From Ga0077555 sp963746315 (GTDB lineage: Bacteria; Pseudomonadota; Alphaproteobacteria; Rhizobiales; Hyphomicrobiaceae), in the NCBI GenBank assembly GCA_963746315.1, contig CAVVAR010000003.1:186001-250000 (forward strand): a DNA stretch of 64,000 bases, written 5' to 3'. Under the pieces are notes generated by a model. It did no database searches and was not told where the DNA came from. It saw only the letters and a program-made list of their open reading frames with translations. This document shows positions 25,239-34,332 of the stretch, piece by piece. Positions within the stretch are counted from its first letter, which is position 1. The number at the start of each line of letters is the position of its first letter. Position numbers and translations under genes: made by a program.

Positions 25239-25952
25239 TCACCAAGACCGGCATTGCCGATAGCGCCGCCACCAGTAACTGCTGCCCGTGGCGACGGCCC
25301 GACGTCTCAGCCACTCGCAGTCGCCATAGTAGTATCCATCGTAGAACCAGAACGAAATACCTGGACCCCACGAATAATGGCGTCCGTGCCTGCGCACATG
25401 GCGACGATCGTAGCGCCGTCCACCATCACCGACGCGCCGTCCCGGCCTGTCGCCGACCCGCGGGCCACGCTCTCCACCGCGGTCGCGAGCGCGCGGCCCG
25501 GCATCGCGTCGACCCGCTCCGTCGCCCCGACCGACCCTCGGTCCACCACCATCACCGCGACCGAATTGGCGGGTTCCACGCCCCTCGCCACTTCCGCGGA
25601 ACCGATCGCCTCCGCCCGAGCGAGCGCCCGCACGCGGTCCATCACCGCCACCCGATCGTGGCCCTGGCGCGAAAGTCTGCCCGCCGCCGCGCTGGCCAAT
25701 CGACGGTGATCCACCACCGCCACGTCCGGAGCCCGGACCTCCACCGCCGCCGGACGCGGCTGGAGGCGGGCCTCCGCCGCCACCGCGACCTCCACCGCCG
25801 CCGCCTCCACCACCCCGGCCGCCGCCGTCGCGCTGCGCCAGTTGAATGAAGTCGCCGGACGATTTCGAGGGTGCCGACTGCTGCGCCAACGCCGGTCCCA
25901 TCAGGACCAACAAGCTCGCCGCGCACGCTGAGATGTAGAAGGAATTGCGCAT
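25239..25952 (-). CDS. Gly/Arg-rich exported low-complexity protein
   Basis: The 237-residue product has a signal peptide (MRNSFYISACAASLLVLMGPALAQ). About 130 residues of Gly, Arg, Pro and Asp follow, with long runs of glycine. It ends in a basic, aromatic tail (WGPGISFWFYDGYYYGDCEW and RYRQCRSW). Such tails with paired cysteines recur in small secreted Rhizobiales proteins of unknown role. I chose ATG 25952, where the signal peptide begins. It is convergent with the methyltransferase; a GGCGGC/GCCGCC hairpin lies in the 39-bp gap. Confidence 0.7.
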   Translation of the reverse strand: MRNSFYISACAASLLVLMGPALAQQSAPSKSSGDFIQLAQRDGGGRGGGGGGGGGRGGGGGPPPAASGGGGGPGSGRGGGGSPSIGQRGGGQTFAPGPRSGGGDGPRAGARSGGGDRFRGSGEGRGTRQFGRGDGGGPRVGRGDGAGRRDAGPRARDRGGERGPRVGDRPGRRVGDGGRRYDRRHVRRHGRHYSWGPGISFWFYDGYYYGDCEWLRRRAVATGSSYWWRRYRQCRSW

Positions 25953-26040
25953 GGTCACTCCACTGCGGCCGCTGGGCCTGTGGCTATAACGTAGCCGGTC
26001 GTCGATGGTTCCGGTTTGTTCCGCCTCAAACGGCGGCAAC

Positions 26041-27081
26041 TCAACCGCCCGTGACGCTCATGTGCCGCTGTACGGCTGGCCGCTTCGTGCGACGGTCGAT
26101 GATGAAATCGTGCCCCTTCGGCTTCCGGACGATTGCCGCATCGATCGCCGCCGACAGCAGCGCATCGTCCGCGCTGGCCCTGAGTGGCCCCCGCAGATCG
26201 GCCGCATCCTCCTGGCCGAGGCACATGTAGAGCGTGCCCGTACACGTCAGCCGCACACGGTTGCAGCTCTCACAGAAGTTGTGCGTCATCGGCGTGATGA
26301 AGCCGAGTCGCCCGCCCGTCTCGCGAACCCTTACGTAACGGGCCGGCCCACCCGTCTTGTACGGGATATCCTCCAGCGCGAAGCGATCCAGCAACCGCGC
26401 CCGCACCACGGACAGCGGCAGATATTGATCCGTCCGATCGCCGTCGATGTCGCCGAGCGGCATCGTCTCGATCAACGTCAGATCGTAGCCACGCCCGTGC
26501 GCAAAGCGAAGCAGATCCTCGATCTCGCCCTCGTTGACACCCTTAAGCGCCACCGCGTTGATCTTTACGGCCAGTCCGGCCTTGTCCGCAGCGTCCAGCC
26601 CCTTCATCACCGCCCCGAGCTCACCCCAACGCGTGACCGCGCGGAACTTCGCCTCGTCGAGCGTGTCGAGCGAAACGTTGATCCGACGGACACCTGCTGC
26701 CTTGAGATCAGCCGCATACTTCGGCAACTGGCTGCCGTTCGTCGTAAGCGTCAACTCCTCGAGCGCACCCGTCTCCAGATGCCGCCCGAGCCGCTGAAAC
26801 AGCCAAAGGATGTTCTTCCGAACTAGCGGCTCGCCACCCGTGATCCGAAGCTTCTGCACGCCTTTCGCGACGAACGCCGAGCACAGCCGATCCAATTCCT
26901 CGAGGGACAACAGGTCCTTCTTCGGCAGGAACGTCATGTGCTCCGACATGCAATAGACGCAGCGGAAGTCGCAACGATCCGTCACCGACACACGCAAGTA
27001 GGATACGTGACGGCCGAAGGGATCGATCATGGAGGCCGGTAGCGGTCGGCTTGCCGGCTGGAGTTCGGTGATCTCGGTCAT
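26041..27081 (-). CDS. moaA: GTP 3',8-cyclase MoaA (molybdenum cofactor biosynthesis)
   Basis: The 346-residue radical-SAM enzyme has the N-terminal cluster CDFRCVYC (Cx3Cx2C) and the LRITGGEPLVRKN SAM motif. The second, substrate-binding cluster is CESCNRVRLTCTGTLYMC, and the conserved C-terminal Gly-Gly (SVTGG end) is present. It converts GTP to 3',8-cyclo-7,8-dihydro-GTP, the first step of molybdopterin synthesis. No other moa gene is adjacent. Moco enzymes such as formate dehydrogenase would need it. Confidence 0.97.
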   Translation of the reverse strand: MTEITELQPASRPLPASMIDPFGRHVSYLRVSVTDRCDFRCVYCMSEHMTFLPKKDLLSLEELDRLCSAFVAKGVQKLRITGGEPLVRKNILWLFQRLGRHLETGALEELTLTTNGSQLPKYAADLKAAGVRRINVSLDTLDEAKFRAVTRWGELGAVMKGLDAADKAGLAVKINAVALKGVNEGEIEDLLRFAHGRGYDLTLIETMPLGDIDGDRTDQYLPLSVVRARLLDRFALEDIPYKTGGPARYVRVRETGGRLGFITPMTHNFCESCNRVRLTCTGTLYMCLGQEDAADLRGPLRASADDALLSAAIDAAIVRKPKGHDFIIDRRTKRPAVQRHMSVTGG

Positions 27082-27190
27082 GGTGTCTCTGATACGATAG
27101 CGGCGTGCTTACATATAGCACGGCTGCCCTAAATTCCAGAGTCTGGAAGTTGGAGATTGCGTAACCAGCGCCTTCGCCGATCCGCCCTAC

Positions 27191-28414
27191 TCAACCTTGC
27201 AAGAGCCGTCCGACGGCATCAGCATAAACCTGGGCGCCGAGAACGATGTCCTCGTCGGAGGTGTTCTCGGACCAGTGGTGCGAGATCCCGCCAATCGACG
27301 GCACGAACAGCATCCCGGCAGGCATGACCGCGGCGAGGATCTGTGCATCATGTCCTGCGCCCGACGGCATCCGCGTATGACGGCCGGGAGCGCGGGCCTC
27401 TGCCGACGTTTCGATCGCCGCCTGGAAGCTCTCCGCCATGACTGCTGGCATGCCCTTGCGGTTCTGATCCAGCGTCACCTTACACGGCCCTTCGCGATTT
27501 GCATCTTGAACGAGATCGCGTAGCGCCACCTCGAGACGGTCGAGCAGATCCGCGTCCGTGTCGCGGAACTGGAACAGCATCTCGGCACGCCCGGGAATGA
27601 TGCTCGGATCTCCCGGAGAGAGCGTCACACGCCCTGTGGTCCATACGGTGCGCGGCCCGCAGATGGTCGGGAACAGCTTCTCGATGGCCATCACAAGGCG
27701 CGCGCAGGCGACACCCGCATCGCGGCGGATAGCCATTCGCGTCGTACCGGCGTGATTTTGGGCACCCTCGAACGTGATGCTGAAGTTGCGGCTTCCGACG
27801 ACCGCCGTCACCGCACCGACCTTGAGGTTGTTGGCCTCGAGCCAGTCCCCTTGCTCGATGTGCGCCTCGAGAAACCCCACGTAGCGCTTCGCGTCGACCG
27901 TAAGGCGCGGCCGCCCCTGGAGCCCCGCCGCCTTCAGCGCATCCCGCATTCTCGTTCCGCTCGTCCGGTCGACAGCCGCATCGATATCGCTCTCGGAGAC
28001 CTGACCAATTCCCGACCGGCTGCCGAGGAAATGCCCGAAATGCCCCTCCTCGTCACACCAAGCAATGACATCCACCGCGCAACCGGCAAGCGCAGGGTCG
28101 GCCTTCACCGCGCGCGCCGCTTCCAGCGCGTAGACGACCCCCAGCGGCCCATCGAGCCAGCCGGCGTAGTTCTGGCTTTCCAGGTGCGATCCCCCGAGCA
28201 GCTTCCGCCCATTGACCGGTGCGATCCCGAGCACGTTGCCGATGCCGTCGATCGTTGCTTCGTGCCCAAGCGCCTCGAGCTCGCTTTTCAACCACGCCAT
28301 CGAGGCAAGATGCTCCGCCGACAGCGCCGGTCGGTGCACGCCCGTCTTGTAGGCACCCATGGTCCTGAGATGGCGGAGGTCGCGCAACACTCGCTCGGCG
28401 TCGATCGTCGGCAT
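27191..28414 (-). CDS. M20-family N-carbamoyl-amino-acid / ureido amidohydrolase
   Basis: The 407-residue protein aligns with the hydantoinase/carbamoylase (AllC, AtcC, AmaB) branch of M20. Metal motifs are GGSHLESQNYAGWLDG, then AWCDEEGHFGHFLGS (EE pair), then EAHIEQGDWLE, and the late histidines of GISHHWSEN. The insertion domain with NHAGTTRM is present. The usual H-x-D is H-L-E here, a conservative change worth noting. It would hydrolyse an N-carbamoyl or ureido amide with zinc or manganese. The dehydrogenase gene 9 bp upstream suggests a shared catabolic operon. Confidence 0.88.
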   Translation of the reverse strand: MPTIDAERVLRDLRHLRTMGAYKTGVHRPALSAEHLASMAWLKSELEALGHEATIDGIGNVLGIAPVNGRKLLGGSHLESQNYAGWLDGPLGVVYALEAARAVKADPALAGCAVDVIAWCDEEGHFGHFLGSRSGIGQVSESDIDAAVDRTSGTRMRDALKAAGLQGRPRLTVDAKRYVGFLEAHIEQGDWLEANNLKVGAVTAVVGSRNFSITFEGAQNHAGTTRMAIRRDAGVACARLVMAIEKLFPTICGPRTVWTTGRVTLSPGDPSIIPGRAEMLFQFRDTDADLLDRLEVALRDLVQDANREGPCKVTLDQNRKGMPAVMAESFQAAIETSAEARAPGRHTRMPSGAGHDAQILAAVMPAGMLFVPSIGGISHHWSENTSDEDIVLGAQVYADAVGRLLQG

Positions 28415-28423
28415 GGTCTCGTC

Positions 28424-29242
28424 TCAGCTCCGTGGCTTCAATGCGTCAAGGTTGGCGGAGTACTCGTCAGCGCAGAACGTGCCGCCCTGGTAGAATTCCG
28501 CTGCTGGATGCTTGCCCGCCGTCGGCTCGGCCGCCAGAACCTCTGCGGCATAGTCCTCCGAGCGGTGCTCGGGCTTGTAGCCCAGCGCCGTTGCGCGGCT
28601 GTTGTCGTACCATGAGCGTTGGTTATCCGAGACGCCGTACATCACCTCATAGACGAGGCCCGGCCGCTCCAGCCCGATCCGGATCAATTGCACCAGATCC
28701 TCTGGCTGGATCCAGATCGCGAGCCGCCGCTCGTCGAGTGGCTTGTCGCCGACATTGCCGATCCTGAGCGACGTGACGCCGATCCCGTGCTTGTAGGCAT
28801 ACATTGCCCCGAGACCCTCGCCGAACAGCTTCGAAACCCCGTAGCGGCTGTCCGGCCGCGGAATCACGGCGGTCCCGATCGTGGTCGAGCGCGGATAGAA
28901 CCCGACGGCATGGTTGGAGGTCGCAAAAACGACGCGCTTGGCGCCGACCTTCCGTGCCGCCTCGAAGAGGTTGTAGCAACCGACGATATTCGCCTCGAGA
29001 ATGGCCTCCCAGGGCGCTTCTCCCGAGCGGCCGCCGAGATGAATGATCCCGTCCACGCCCGCGCACGCCCGCTCGATCTCGTCGGGCTTTGATATGTCCG
29101 CCTGGACGAACTTTTCGCCGGGCTGCAGGTCTTTCGGCTCACGGACGTCGGACAATACGAGGTCCGGATAGATCGGTGGCAACAGCTTGCGCAGCCATGT
29201 CCCTATCCCGCCTGCCGCTCCAGTCAAAAGAACACGCTTCAT
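28424..29242 (-). CDS. NAD-dependent epimerase/dehydratase family, uronate-dehydrogenase-like
   Basis: The 272-residue extended-SDR protein starts MKRVLLTGAAGGIGTWLRKL (NAD-binding GAAGGIG). It has IIHLGGRSGE and the catalytic SRYGVSKLFGE (YxxxK). The ATSNHAVGFYPR and RIGNVGDKP blocks resemble uronate dehydrogenase, which oxidises galacturonate or glucuronate to the lactone. The C-terminal WYDNSRATALGY also fits. I prefer ATG 29242; ATG 29257 is also possible. It is in one operon with the M20 amidohydrolase 9 bp downstream. Substrate is inferred from similarity only. Confidence 0.85.
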   Translation of the reverse strand: MKRVLLTGAAGGIGTWLRKLLPPIYPDLVLSDVREPKDLQPGEKFVQADISKPDEIERACAGVDGIIHLGGRSGEAPWEAILEANIVGCYNLFEAARKVGAKRVVFATSNHAVGFYPRSTTIGTAVIPRPDSRYGVSKLFGEGLGAMYAYKHGIGVTSLRIGNVGDKPLDERRLAIWIQPEDLVQLIRIGLERPGLVYEVMYGVSDNQRSWYDNSRATALGYKPEHRSEDYAAEVLAAEPTAGKHPAAEFYQGGTFCADEYSANLDALKPRS

Positions 29243-29345
29243 GTCACGCTCGCCCATGCTTGATTGGCGCCCCGTCGAGGCTAGTCAGATCAAGGGCAAA
29301 GCCAAAGCCTGAAAACGAGGCCGTCGCCGCCCGGATAGTCACGTC

Positions 29346-29915
29346 TCACCGTCCCAGCTTGTAGAACTCGTCGTTCGGCCGCATGCCCGTCACATTGGCC
29401 ATGCGATTGGACATCGCGAAGAAGGCCGCGATCGCGGTCATGTCCCAGACGTCGTCCTGCGTGAAGCCATGAGCCTTGACGGCGGCGATATCTGCCTCGT
29501 CCACATCGGCCGACCGCAACGCCACCTTCATCGAGAACTCGAGCATGGCCCGTTGGCGCGGCGTGATGTCGGCCTTGCGATAGTTGACCGCCACTTGATC
29601 CGCGACAAGCGGGTTCTTGGCCCGGATACGCAGGATAGCCCCGTGAGCCATGACGCAATATTGGCACTGGTTGGCGGCGCTGGTCGCGACCACGATCATC
29701 TCGCGCTCGGCCTTGGTCAGACCGCCGGGCTTATCCATCAGGGCATCGTGGTAGGCCATGAAGGCGCGGAACTCGTCCGGACGATGCGCCAGCACCAGAA
29801 ACACGTTCGGGATGAAACCGCTCTTCTCCTGCACAGCCTCGATGCGGGCTCGCACGTCGTCGGGCAGATCAGCCAGCTTCGGCACCGGAAAGCGACTGAT
29901 GGGAGGGGTGGACAT
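29346..29915 (-). CDS. Peroxidase-related protein, AhpD/carboxymuconolactone-decarboxylase family
   Basis: The 189-residue protein has the AhpD-like active site NQCQYCVMAHGAIL (CxxC followed by His) and the upstream helix REMIVVATSAAN. N-terminal and C-terminal blocks (PPISRFPVPKLADLPDDVR and MSNRMANVTGMRPNDEFY) match the uncharacterised peroxidase-related subgroup. The CxxC and His would reduce peroxides with a thiol donor. It stands alone, 103 bp downstream of the preceding gene on the same strand. Confidence 0.88.
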   Translation of the reverse strand: MSTPPISRFPVPKLADLPDDVRARIEAVQEKSGFIPNVFLVLAHRPDEFRAFMAYHDALMDKPGGLTKAEREMIVVATSAANQCQYCVMAHGAILRIRAKNPLVADQVAVNYRKADITPRQRAMLEFSMKVALRSADVDEADIAAVKAHGFTQDDVWDMTAIAAFFAMSNRMANVTGMRPNDEFYKLGR

Positions 29916-30052
29916 GGTCGGCTCCTGAGTTTCGATGCCTCCACGATAGCCGCTCGTGTCGGCGCCGCCACCAAGAAGCGATCCTCAAACGCAAAAGGTT
30001 CTGCCTCCACCGCCCCGCGATGCGGCATCCCCGCGAAGCCTACGGCAACACG

Positions 30053-31117
30053 TCAGCGCGCAAGCATGTAGCGCCCAAAGCGCTCGCTATGGGCGATCAA
30101 GCCGTCGACATCGCCGAGGTATTGCACGACGTAGTCCGCAAAGCTGCGCCAATGTGCAATCGCATCCTCCCGGCTCGCCCGCCCCCGGTAGTGATCCTCG
30201 ACGACCTTGAGGAGGTCGAGAAGCGCTTCCTTGTGTTGGACATCGGCGCGCCGGACAAGGTCCATGAGAGCCATCAGCTCTTGAGAGCCATCGTCGCGAG
30301 CGAGACCGGCCGGCGGCGCAGTGGGAAGCGCCAGTTGCTCTCTCCCAGCGGCCTGAGCCACTGGCTCGCCACCTGGCAACCGGCGTTCGCCGCCACCGAC
30401 GCCAGCCCCTTGCTGAGGAAGTGTAGATCCACCCGCGCGTCGATAGGCGCCAGCCGAAGGATCGCCCATCGAAAGACCTTCCGGCGTAGTGGCACTGCCG
30501 CCGAACGACCCGCGTCCCGCGTGCCCGTTGGCATACCCTTCGCCACGCCGCCCTGAGGGGACGGTCTGCGGCACCCCAGGATCGACAGAGATCTGCGGCC
30601 GCGTCGCTGACGGGGGCAGCTGCTGCGGAAGTCCTGCCGGCGCGCCCGACCACGGGATTGCCGCCTGCGATCCGGCACCTGGCTGCAATGCTGGCACCGA
30701 CGCCGAGCGAACCCCGGGGTGGCCTCCCAGCTCTTCCATCGCATGCCGGATGCGCAGGATGAGGGCCGCTGACGCTTCGTCGCTGCTGGAGGGTAGCTCC
30801 ACCCGTCCTCCATCAGAGGTCCGGATCATCAACACCCGTTTTGCATAGAGTAGAAGAAACAGGCCGATGCCTGTGGCTCCGAACCCCAGCCACAACGGCA
30901 GCGAGCCTCCGCTTTGCAGCCTGAAGGCGAGCAGCCCGCGCATGGCCAGCTCGTTGCCGATCAAGCCGAAGCCAGCCAGGACGAGGAGCCCCCCGAGCGG
31001 CCGGAACGGATAGAGCGCCTGACGACCGACACTGACCACGTGGTGCAATTGAATGACGCGATCGCCGAGGTCCACGACCCTCGGCGTGATATCCAGCCTG
31101 TCCTGATGCTCCGTCAT
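30053..31117 (-). CDS. Hypothetical membrane protein with long disordered segment
   Basis: The 354-residue protein starts with a small domain (VVDLGDRVIQLHHVVSV). Two membrane helices follow, at about residues 41-66 (GGLLVLAGFGLIGNELAM) and 74-92 (LPLWLGFGATGIGLFLLLY). A short beta segment (RVLMIRTSDGGRVELPSSS) resembles DUF6232-type membrane proteins. Residues 145-270 are Gly/Pro/Ser-rich, and the last 75 are helical and charged (LMDLVRRADVQHKEALLDLL). Role unknown; no operon partner. Confidence 0.68.
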   Translation of the reverse strand: MTEHQDRLDITPRVVDLGDRVIQLHHVVSVGRQALYPFRPLGGLLVLAGFGLIGNELAMRGLLAFRLQSGGSLPLWLGFGATGIGLFLLLYAKRVLMIRTSDGGRVELPSSSDEASAALILRIRHAMEELGGHPGVRSASVPALQPGAGSQAAIPWSGAPAGLPQQLPPSATRPQISVDPGVPQTVPSGRRGEGYANGHAGRGSFGGSATTPEGLSMGDPSAGAYRRAGGSTLPQQGAGVGGGERRLPGGEPVAQAAGREQLALPTAPPAGLARDDGSQELMALMDLVRRADVQHKEALLDLLKVVEDHYRGRASREDAIAHWRSFADYVVQYLGDVDGLIAHSERFGRYMLAR

Positions 31118-31252
31118 CGGTGCGCTCTTGCCCCGGGGATCGCGACTGGCACTGAAAACGCTATCGCCCCAATAAACTCAGAATAGGTAATTTGACGGGA
31201 CGATGCTAGGGCTAGGTCAGAAACGCGACACAAGAAAGACTTGTGACCAAAT

Positions 31253-31618
31253 TCATCCATTGCTGGTCACTGCGACCCAGGCTTCATCGTCTTGGGCGCG
31301 TCGTTCGAACATCAGAAAATCGTAGTAGCCGCAGCGTCCCTCGCCAGGATAGCGCCGACAGATGCCCGGGCGTGCGTTGTAGATGGTGCAGCGTCTCGCC
31401 TCGGTGTCGAAAAATCGGCAGATCTTGCCGAAATGCGGATCGGCCTTGCGGCGCATGGCATACTTGGCCCCGTGCGCAACCTTCGTGAACTTGGCGCGCG
31501 CCTCCTCGAAACTGAGACCGTGATGCTTCGCCAGGCGCTCCACGTCGCGCCGCTCCAGGCGGATCAGGGGATAGCTGCAGCAGTAGCCCGGGCATTTCTC
31601 ACAATTATAGGAAGGCAT
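31253..31618 (-). CDS. YkgJ-type cysteine-cluster protein
   Basis: The 121-residue protein begins with CEKCPGYCCSYPLIRL and later has ICRFFDTEARRCTIYNARPGICRRYP. This Cys pattern is that of the YkgJ / Fe-S-or-zinc-binding family (UPF0153). Known members are thought to bind a metal cluster; biochemical function is not settled. A further GRCGYYDF cysteine lies near the end. The gene is monocistronic, facing the SDR gene. Confidence 0.88.
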   Translation of the reverse strand: MPSYNCEKCPGYCCSYPLIRLERRDVERLAKHHGLSFEEARAKFTKVAHGAKYAMRRKADPHFGKICRFFDTEARRCTIYNARPGICRRYPGEGRCGYYDFLMFERRAQDDEAWVAVTSNG

Positions 31619-31790
31619 CAGCTGCAGAACCGCTCACATTCCAGCGTTGTCTGGACCGCCGTTATCCCGCGTGCAGCGCGAGGACGACCCTTCGCTTCCG
31701 GGCTCGCACCTTGAGCAGAGCCCACGTAAGGTAGATGGGCAGCCGGCAGCGTCTGGCGAACTCATAGCACGAATTTTCTCAGGAGGCTCG

Positions 31791-32555
31791 ATGTCGATGT
31801 TCGATCTGAAGGGGCGCGTGGCCCTGGTCACCGGCGGCAACGGAGGCATCGGTCTCGGCATGGCGCGCGGAATGGCTGCCGCTGGTGCGGACATCGTCGT
31901 GGCCGGGCGCCAGGCCGCCAAGTCCGAGGCCGCCGCCGCCGAACTGGCCCGCCTCGGCGTTCGCACCGCCGTCGTCGAGGTGAACGTGGCCGACGAAGCC
32001 TCGGTAAAGTCCATGATCGACCAGGCCGTGGACCGCATGGGTCGCCTCGACATTCTCGTCAACAATGCCGGCATCAACATTCGCAAGCGGCCGGAGGAGT
32101 ACAAGATGAGCGAGTGGCGCGAGGTCCTTGCCATCAACCTCGACGGCGCCTTCTACTGCTCCCACGCGGCACAGCCCGCCATGAAGTCCGGCGGCGGCGG
32201 CAAGATCATCAACATCGGCTCGATGATGTCGATCTTCGGCGCCCCGTTCGCCGCCCCCTACGCGGCCTCGAAGGGAGGCATCGTCCAGATGACGAAGGCG
32301 CTCGCCACCGCTTGGGCCGTCGACAACATCCAGGTCAACGCGGTGCTTCCTGGCTGGATCGACACGGAGTTGACCCAGAAAGCACGTGAGCAAGTGGATG
32401 GGCTCCACAATAATGTGCTGCGCCGCACGCCTGCGGGACGGTGGGGCGAGCCGACAGACTTTGCCGGTATCGCGGTCTTCCTGGCATCGGAGGCATCCGA
32501 CTTCGTCACGGGAGCGGCGATCGCCGTCGACGGCGGCTTCTCGATTCAGGGCTGA
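31791..32555 (+). CDS. SDR-family oxidoreductase (glucose/gluconate dehydrogenase-like)
   Basis: A 254-residue classical short-chain dehydrogenase: cofactor motif VTGGNGGIGLGMARG, NNAG in ILVNNAGINIRK, catalytic Ser in NIGSMMSIFG, and YAASKGG (YxxxK). The C-terminus AIAVDGGFSIQG closes the fold. FDLKGRVALVTGGNGGIG is typical of the 2-deoxy-D-gluconate / gluconate 5-dehydrogenase subgroup. ATG 31791 has a perfect AGGAGG six bases upstream, so the longer frame to 31647 is rejected. Substrate is likely a sugar or polyol. Confidence 0.93.
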   Translation: MSMFDLKGRVALVTGGNGGIGLGMARGMAAAGADIVVAGRQAAKSEAAAAELARLGVRTAVVEVNVADEASVKSMIDQAVDRMGRLDILVNNAGINIRKRPEEYKMSEWREVLAINLDGAFYCSHAAQPAMKSGGGGKIINIGSMMSIFGAPFAAPYAASKGGIVQMTKALATAWAVDNIQVNAVLPGWIDTELTQKAREQVDGLHNNVLRRTPAGRWGEPTDFAGIAVFLASEASDFVTGAAIAVDGGFSIQG

Positions 32556-32649
32556 TCTGCTTCCAAGCACAGGACCCGGAACCCGGCTCACCACATGTCG
32601 CGCCTGAGATCACGCCCGCCCGCACCGCGTCGTACACCCGTCGCGGTGC

Positions 32650-33537
32650 TCAGCTCGGCCGATTGAAGAACTCCGGACCAGCCCCCGTGATGCGCGGATC
32701 CGTCCCTCCGATGACCTTCGTGTCCTTGCCGTCGTAGTCGACCGCGCAGAGCACCAGTCGTATCGCCTCCAGCCGGGCTCGCCGTTGATCGTTGGCCAGG
32801 ATCACGGTCCACGGCGCAACCGCGGTGTGGGTGAACCGGAACATGTCCTCTTTGGCCTGCGTGTACTCGTCCCATCGTTTCATGGCCGCGAGATCCATGT
32901 CCGTGATCTTCCACCGCTTGAGCGGATCATGGCGGCGCTCGTGGAAGCGCAGGAGCTGCATTTCCCGCCCGATCTCCAGATAGATCTTGAAGAAGCGAAT
33001 GCCGTCCCGCACCAGCATCCCCTCGAACGCCGGAGCCTCCCGCAGGAAATCGGCCACCTGATCGGGCGTGGCGAAGCCCATCACTTTCTCGACCCCGGCC
33101 CGGTTATACCAGGACCGGTCCAGCAGCACGATCTCTCCTGCGGTCGGCATCAGAGCAGCGTAGCGCTGGAAATACCATTGCCCCCGCTCGGTCTCGGTCG
33201 GCTTGGTCAGCGCGACGACTTGTGTGCTGCGCGGGTTCAAATGCGCTCGGAAGCGTCCAATGCAGCTTCCCTTCCCGGCCGCATCGCGCCCCTCGAACAC
33301 GACCACGATACGCTCGCGCGACTTGGCGAAGTGGAATTGCAGCTTGACCAGCTCGACCTGCAGCAGCTCGAGCTGCCGCTCGAAGTCCTCCCGATTGAGC
33401 TTTTTGTCGTACGGGTATCCCCCGCTGCCGAGCGCACCGTCGTCGATGGCCTTCGGCAGCTTGGGGTTGTCGATGTCGAAACCATCCGTTCCGCTGCCGA
33501 CGCGCTGGCCACCTTTGCTTTTGTCGACCTTTGCCAT
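32650..33537 (-). CDS. ppk2: Polyphosphate kinase 2
   Basis: The 295-residue protein is PPK2 class I by length and motifs: NREDFERQLELLQVELVKLQ, Walker A FEGRDAAGKGSCIGRF, lid and Walker B region VLLDRSWYNRAGVEKVMGF, and LRFHERRHDPLKRWK. It transfers phosphate between polyphosphate and nucleoside diphosphates, usually making GTP or ATP from polyP. ATG 33537 has AAGGA upstream; a GTG at 33555 would add six residues. It is monocistronic and convergent with the SDR gene. Confidence 0.95.
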   Translation of the reverse strand: MAKVDKSKGGQRVGSGTDGFDIDNPKLPKAIDDGALGSGGYPYDKKLNREDFERQLELLQVELVKLQFHFAKSRERIVVVFEGRDAAGKGSCIGRFRAHLNPRSTQVVALTKPTETERGQWYFQRYAALMPTAGEIVLLDRSWYNRAGVEKVMGFATPDQVADFLREAPAFEGMLVRDGIRFFKIYLEIGREMQLLRFHERRHDPLKRWKITDMDLAAMKRWDEYTQAKEDMFRFTHTAVAPWTVILANDQRRARLEAIRLVLCAVDYDGKDTKVIGGTDPRITGAGPEFFNRPS

Positions 33538-33741
33538 TGCTATGCATCCTTGCACTCTTTGTCGGCAGTGTGCGCCGGCTCGGACGCAAAGCGCAAATGC
33601 AATGCTGCCCCCATGTCACGGAAGCGTAAAACGAAAACCGGCGACGCCCCCCGCGAGCGCCGCCGATTTTCCCCCCGCTTCACGAAGGAAGCTGAGCCGT
33701 GCCGTGTCTGATCCGGCCCTCGGGACGCGAGCGCCCCCGGA

Positions 33742-34332
33742 TCAGGCCCCTGCCGGCTCGACCTCCTCCGCTGTATTTGTTTCGGCCACCTTTGCAGGCT
33801 CGGCCCTGATCGCCGGCGTCGGTAGCCGCTGCCCCTGTCCGCCTCCCGCGCCGCGCCGTGACTGCGGCGGCTGGAAAGCCCGTCTTGCATGGAATTCGCA
33901 GTACGGCAGACCTGCGACCTTGGTCTTGCCGCAGAAGTGGAAGTCCGCTTCTTGCGGGTCTCCGATCGGCCAACGGCAGCTGCATTCCTCGAGTGTCTGA
34001 ATTGACCGGCGCTCGGCCATCGGAATGACCAGCTCCTCGACCGGCGCCACATAGGGCTCGGCTTCCTGATAAAGGGCTCGAAGCGCCGTGTTGCCGACAT
34101 TGGCGAAACGAGGCTTTGCCGCCGGCCGCTTGGCAGCCACCACGGTCCGCGTACGCGGTCGGTGGCTCTTCATCCGGGTAGTCGTTGCGCGGCCCGACAG
34201 ACCTAGGCGATGAACCTTGCCGATCACCGCGTTGCGTGTCACGGAGCCGATGCGCCCTGCGATTTGGCTCGCGCTGAGGCCTTCGGCCCACAGCTTCTTC
34301 AGGAGCTCGACTCTCTCGTCGTTCCAACTCAT
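33742..34332 (-). CDS. gcrA: Cell-cycle regulator GcrA
   Basis: The 196-residue protein has the diagnostic GcrA N-terminal DNA-binding helix block MSWNDERVELLKKLWAEGLS and RNAVIGKVHRLGLSGR. The conserved C-terminal sigma-binding part is also present (CRWPIGDPQEADFHFCGK and YCEFHARRAF). GcrA binds sigma-70 holoenzyme and activates promoters bearing methylated GANTC sites. A basic, Pro/Ala-rich linker and a disordered tail fill the rest. ATG 34332 is certain from the family start; the open frame to 34467 is not part of the gene. Confidence 0.96.
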   Translation of the reverse strand: MSWNDERVELLKKLWAEGLSASQIAGRIGSVTRNAVIGKVHRLGLSGRATTTRMKSHRPRTRTVVAAKRPAAKPRFANVGNTALRALYQEAEPYVAPVEELVIPMAERRSIQTLEECSCRWPIGDPQEADFHFCGKTKVAGLPYCEFHARRAFQPPQSRRGAGGGQGQRLPTPAIRAEPAKVAETNTAEEVEPAGA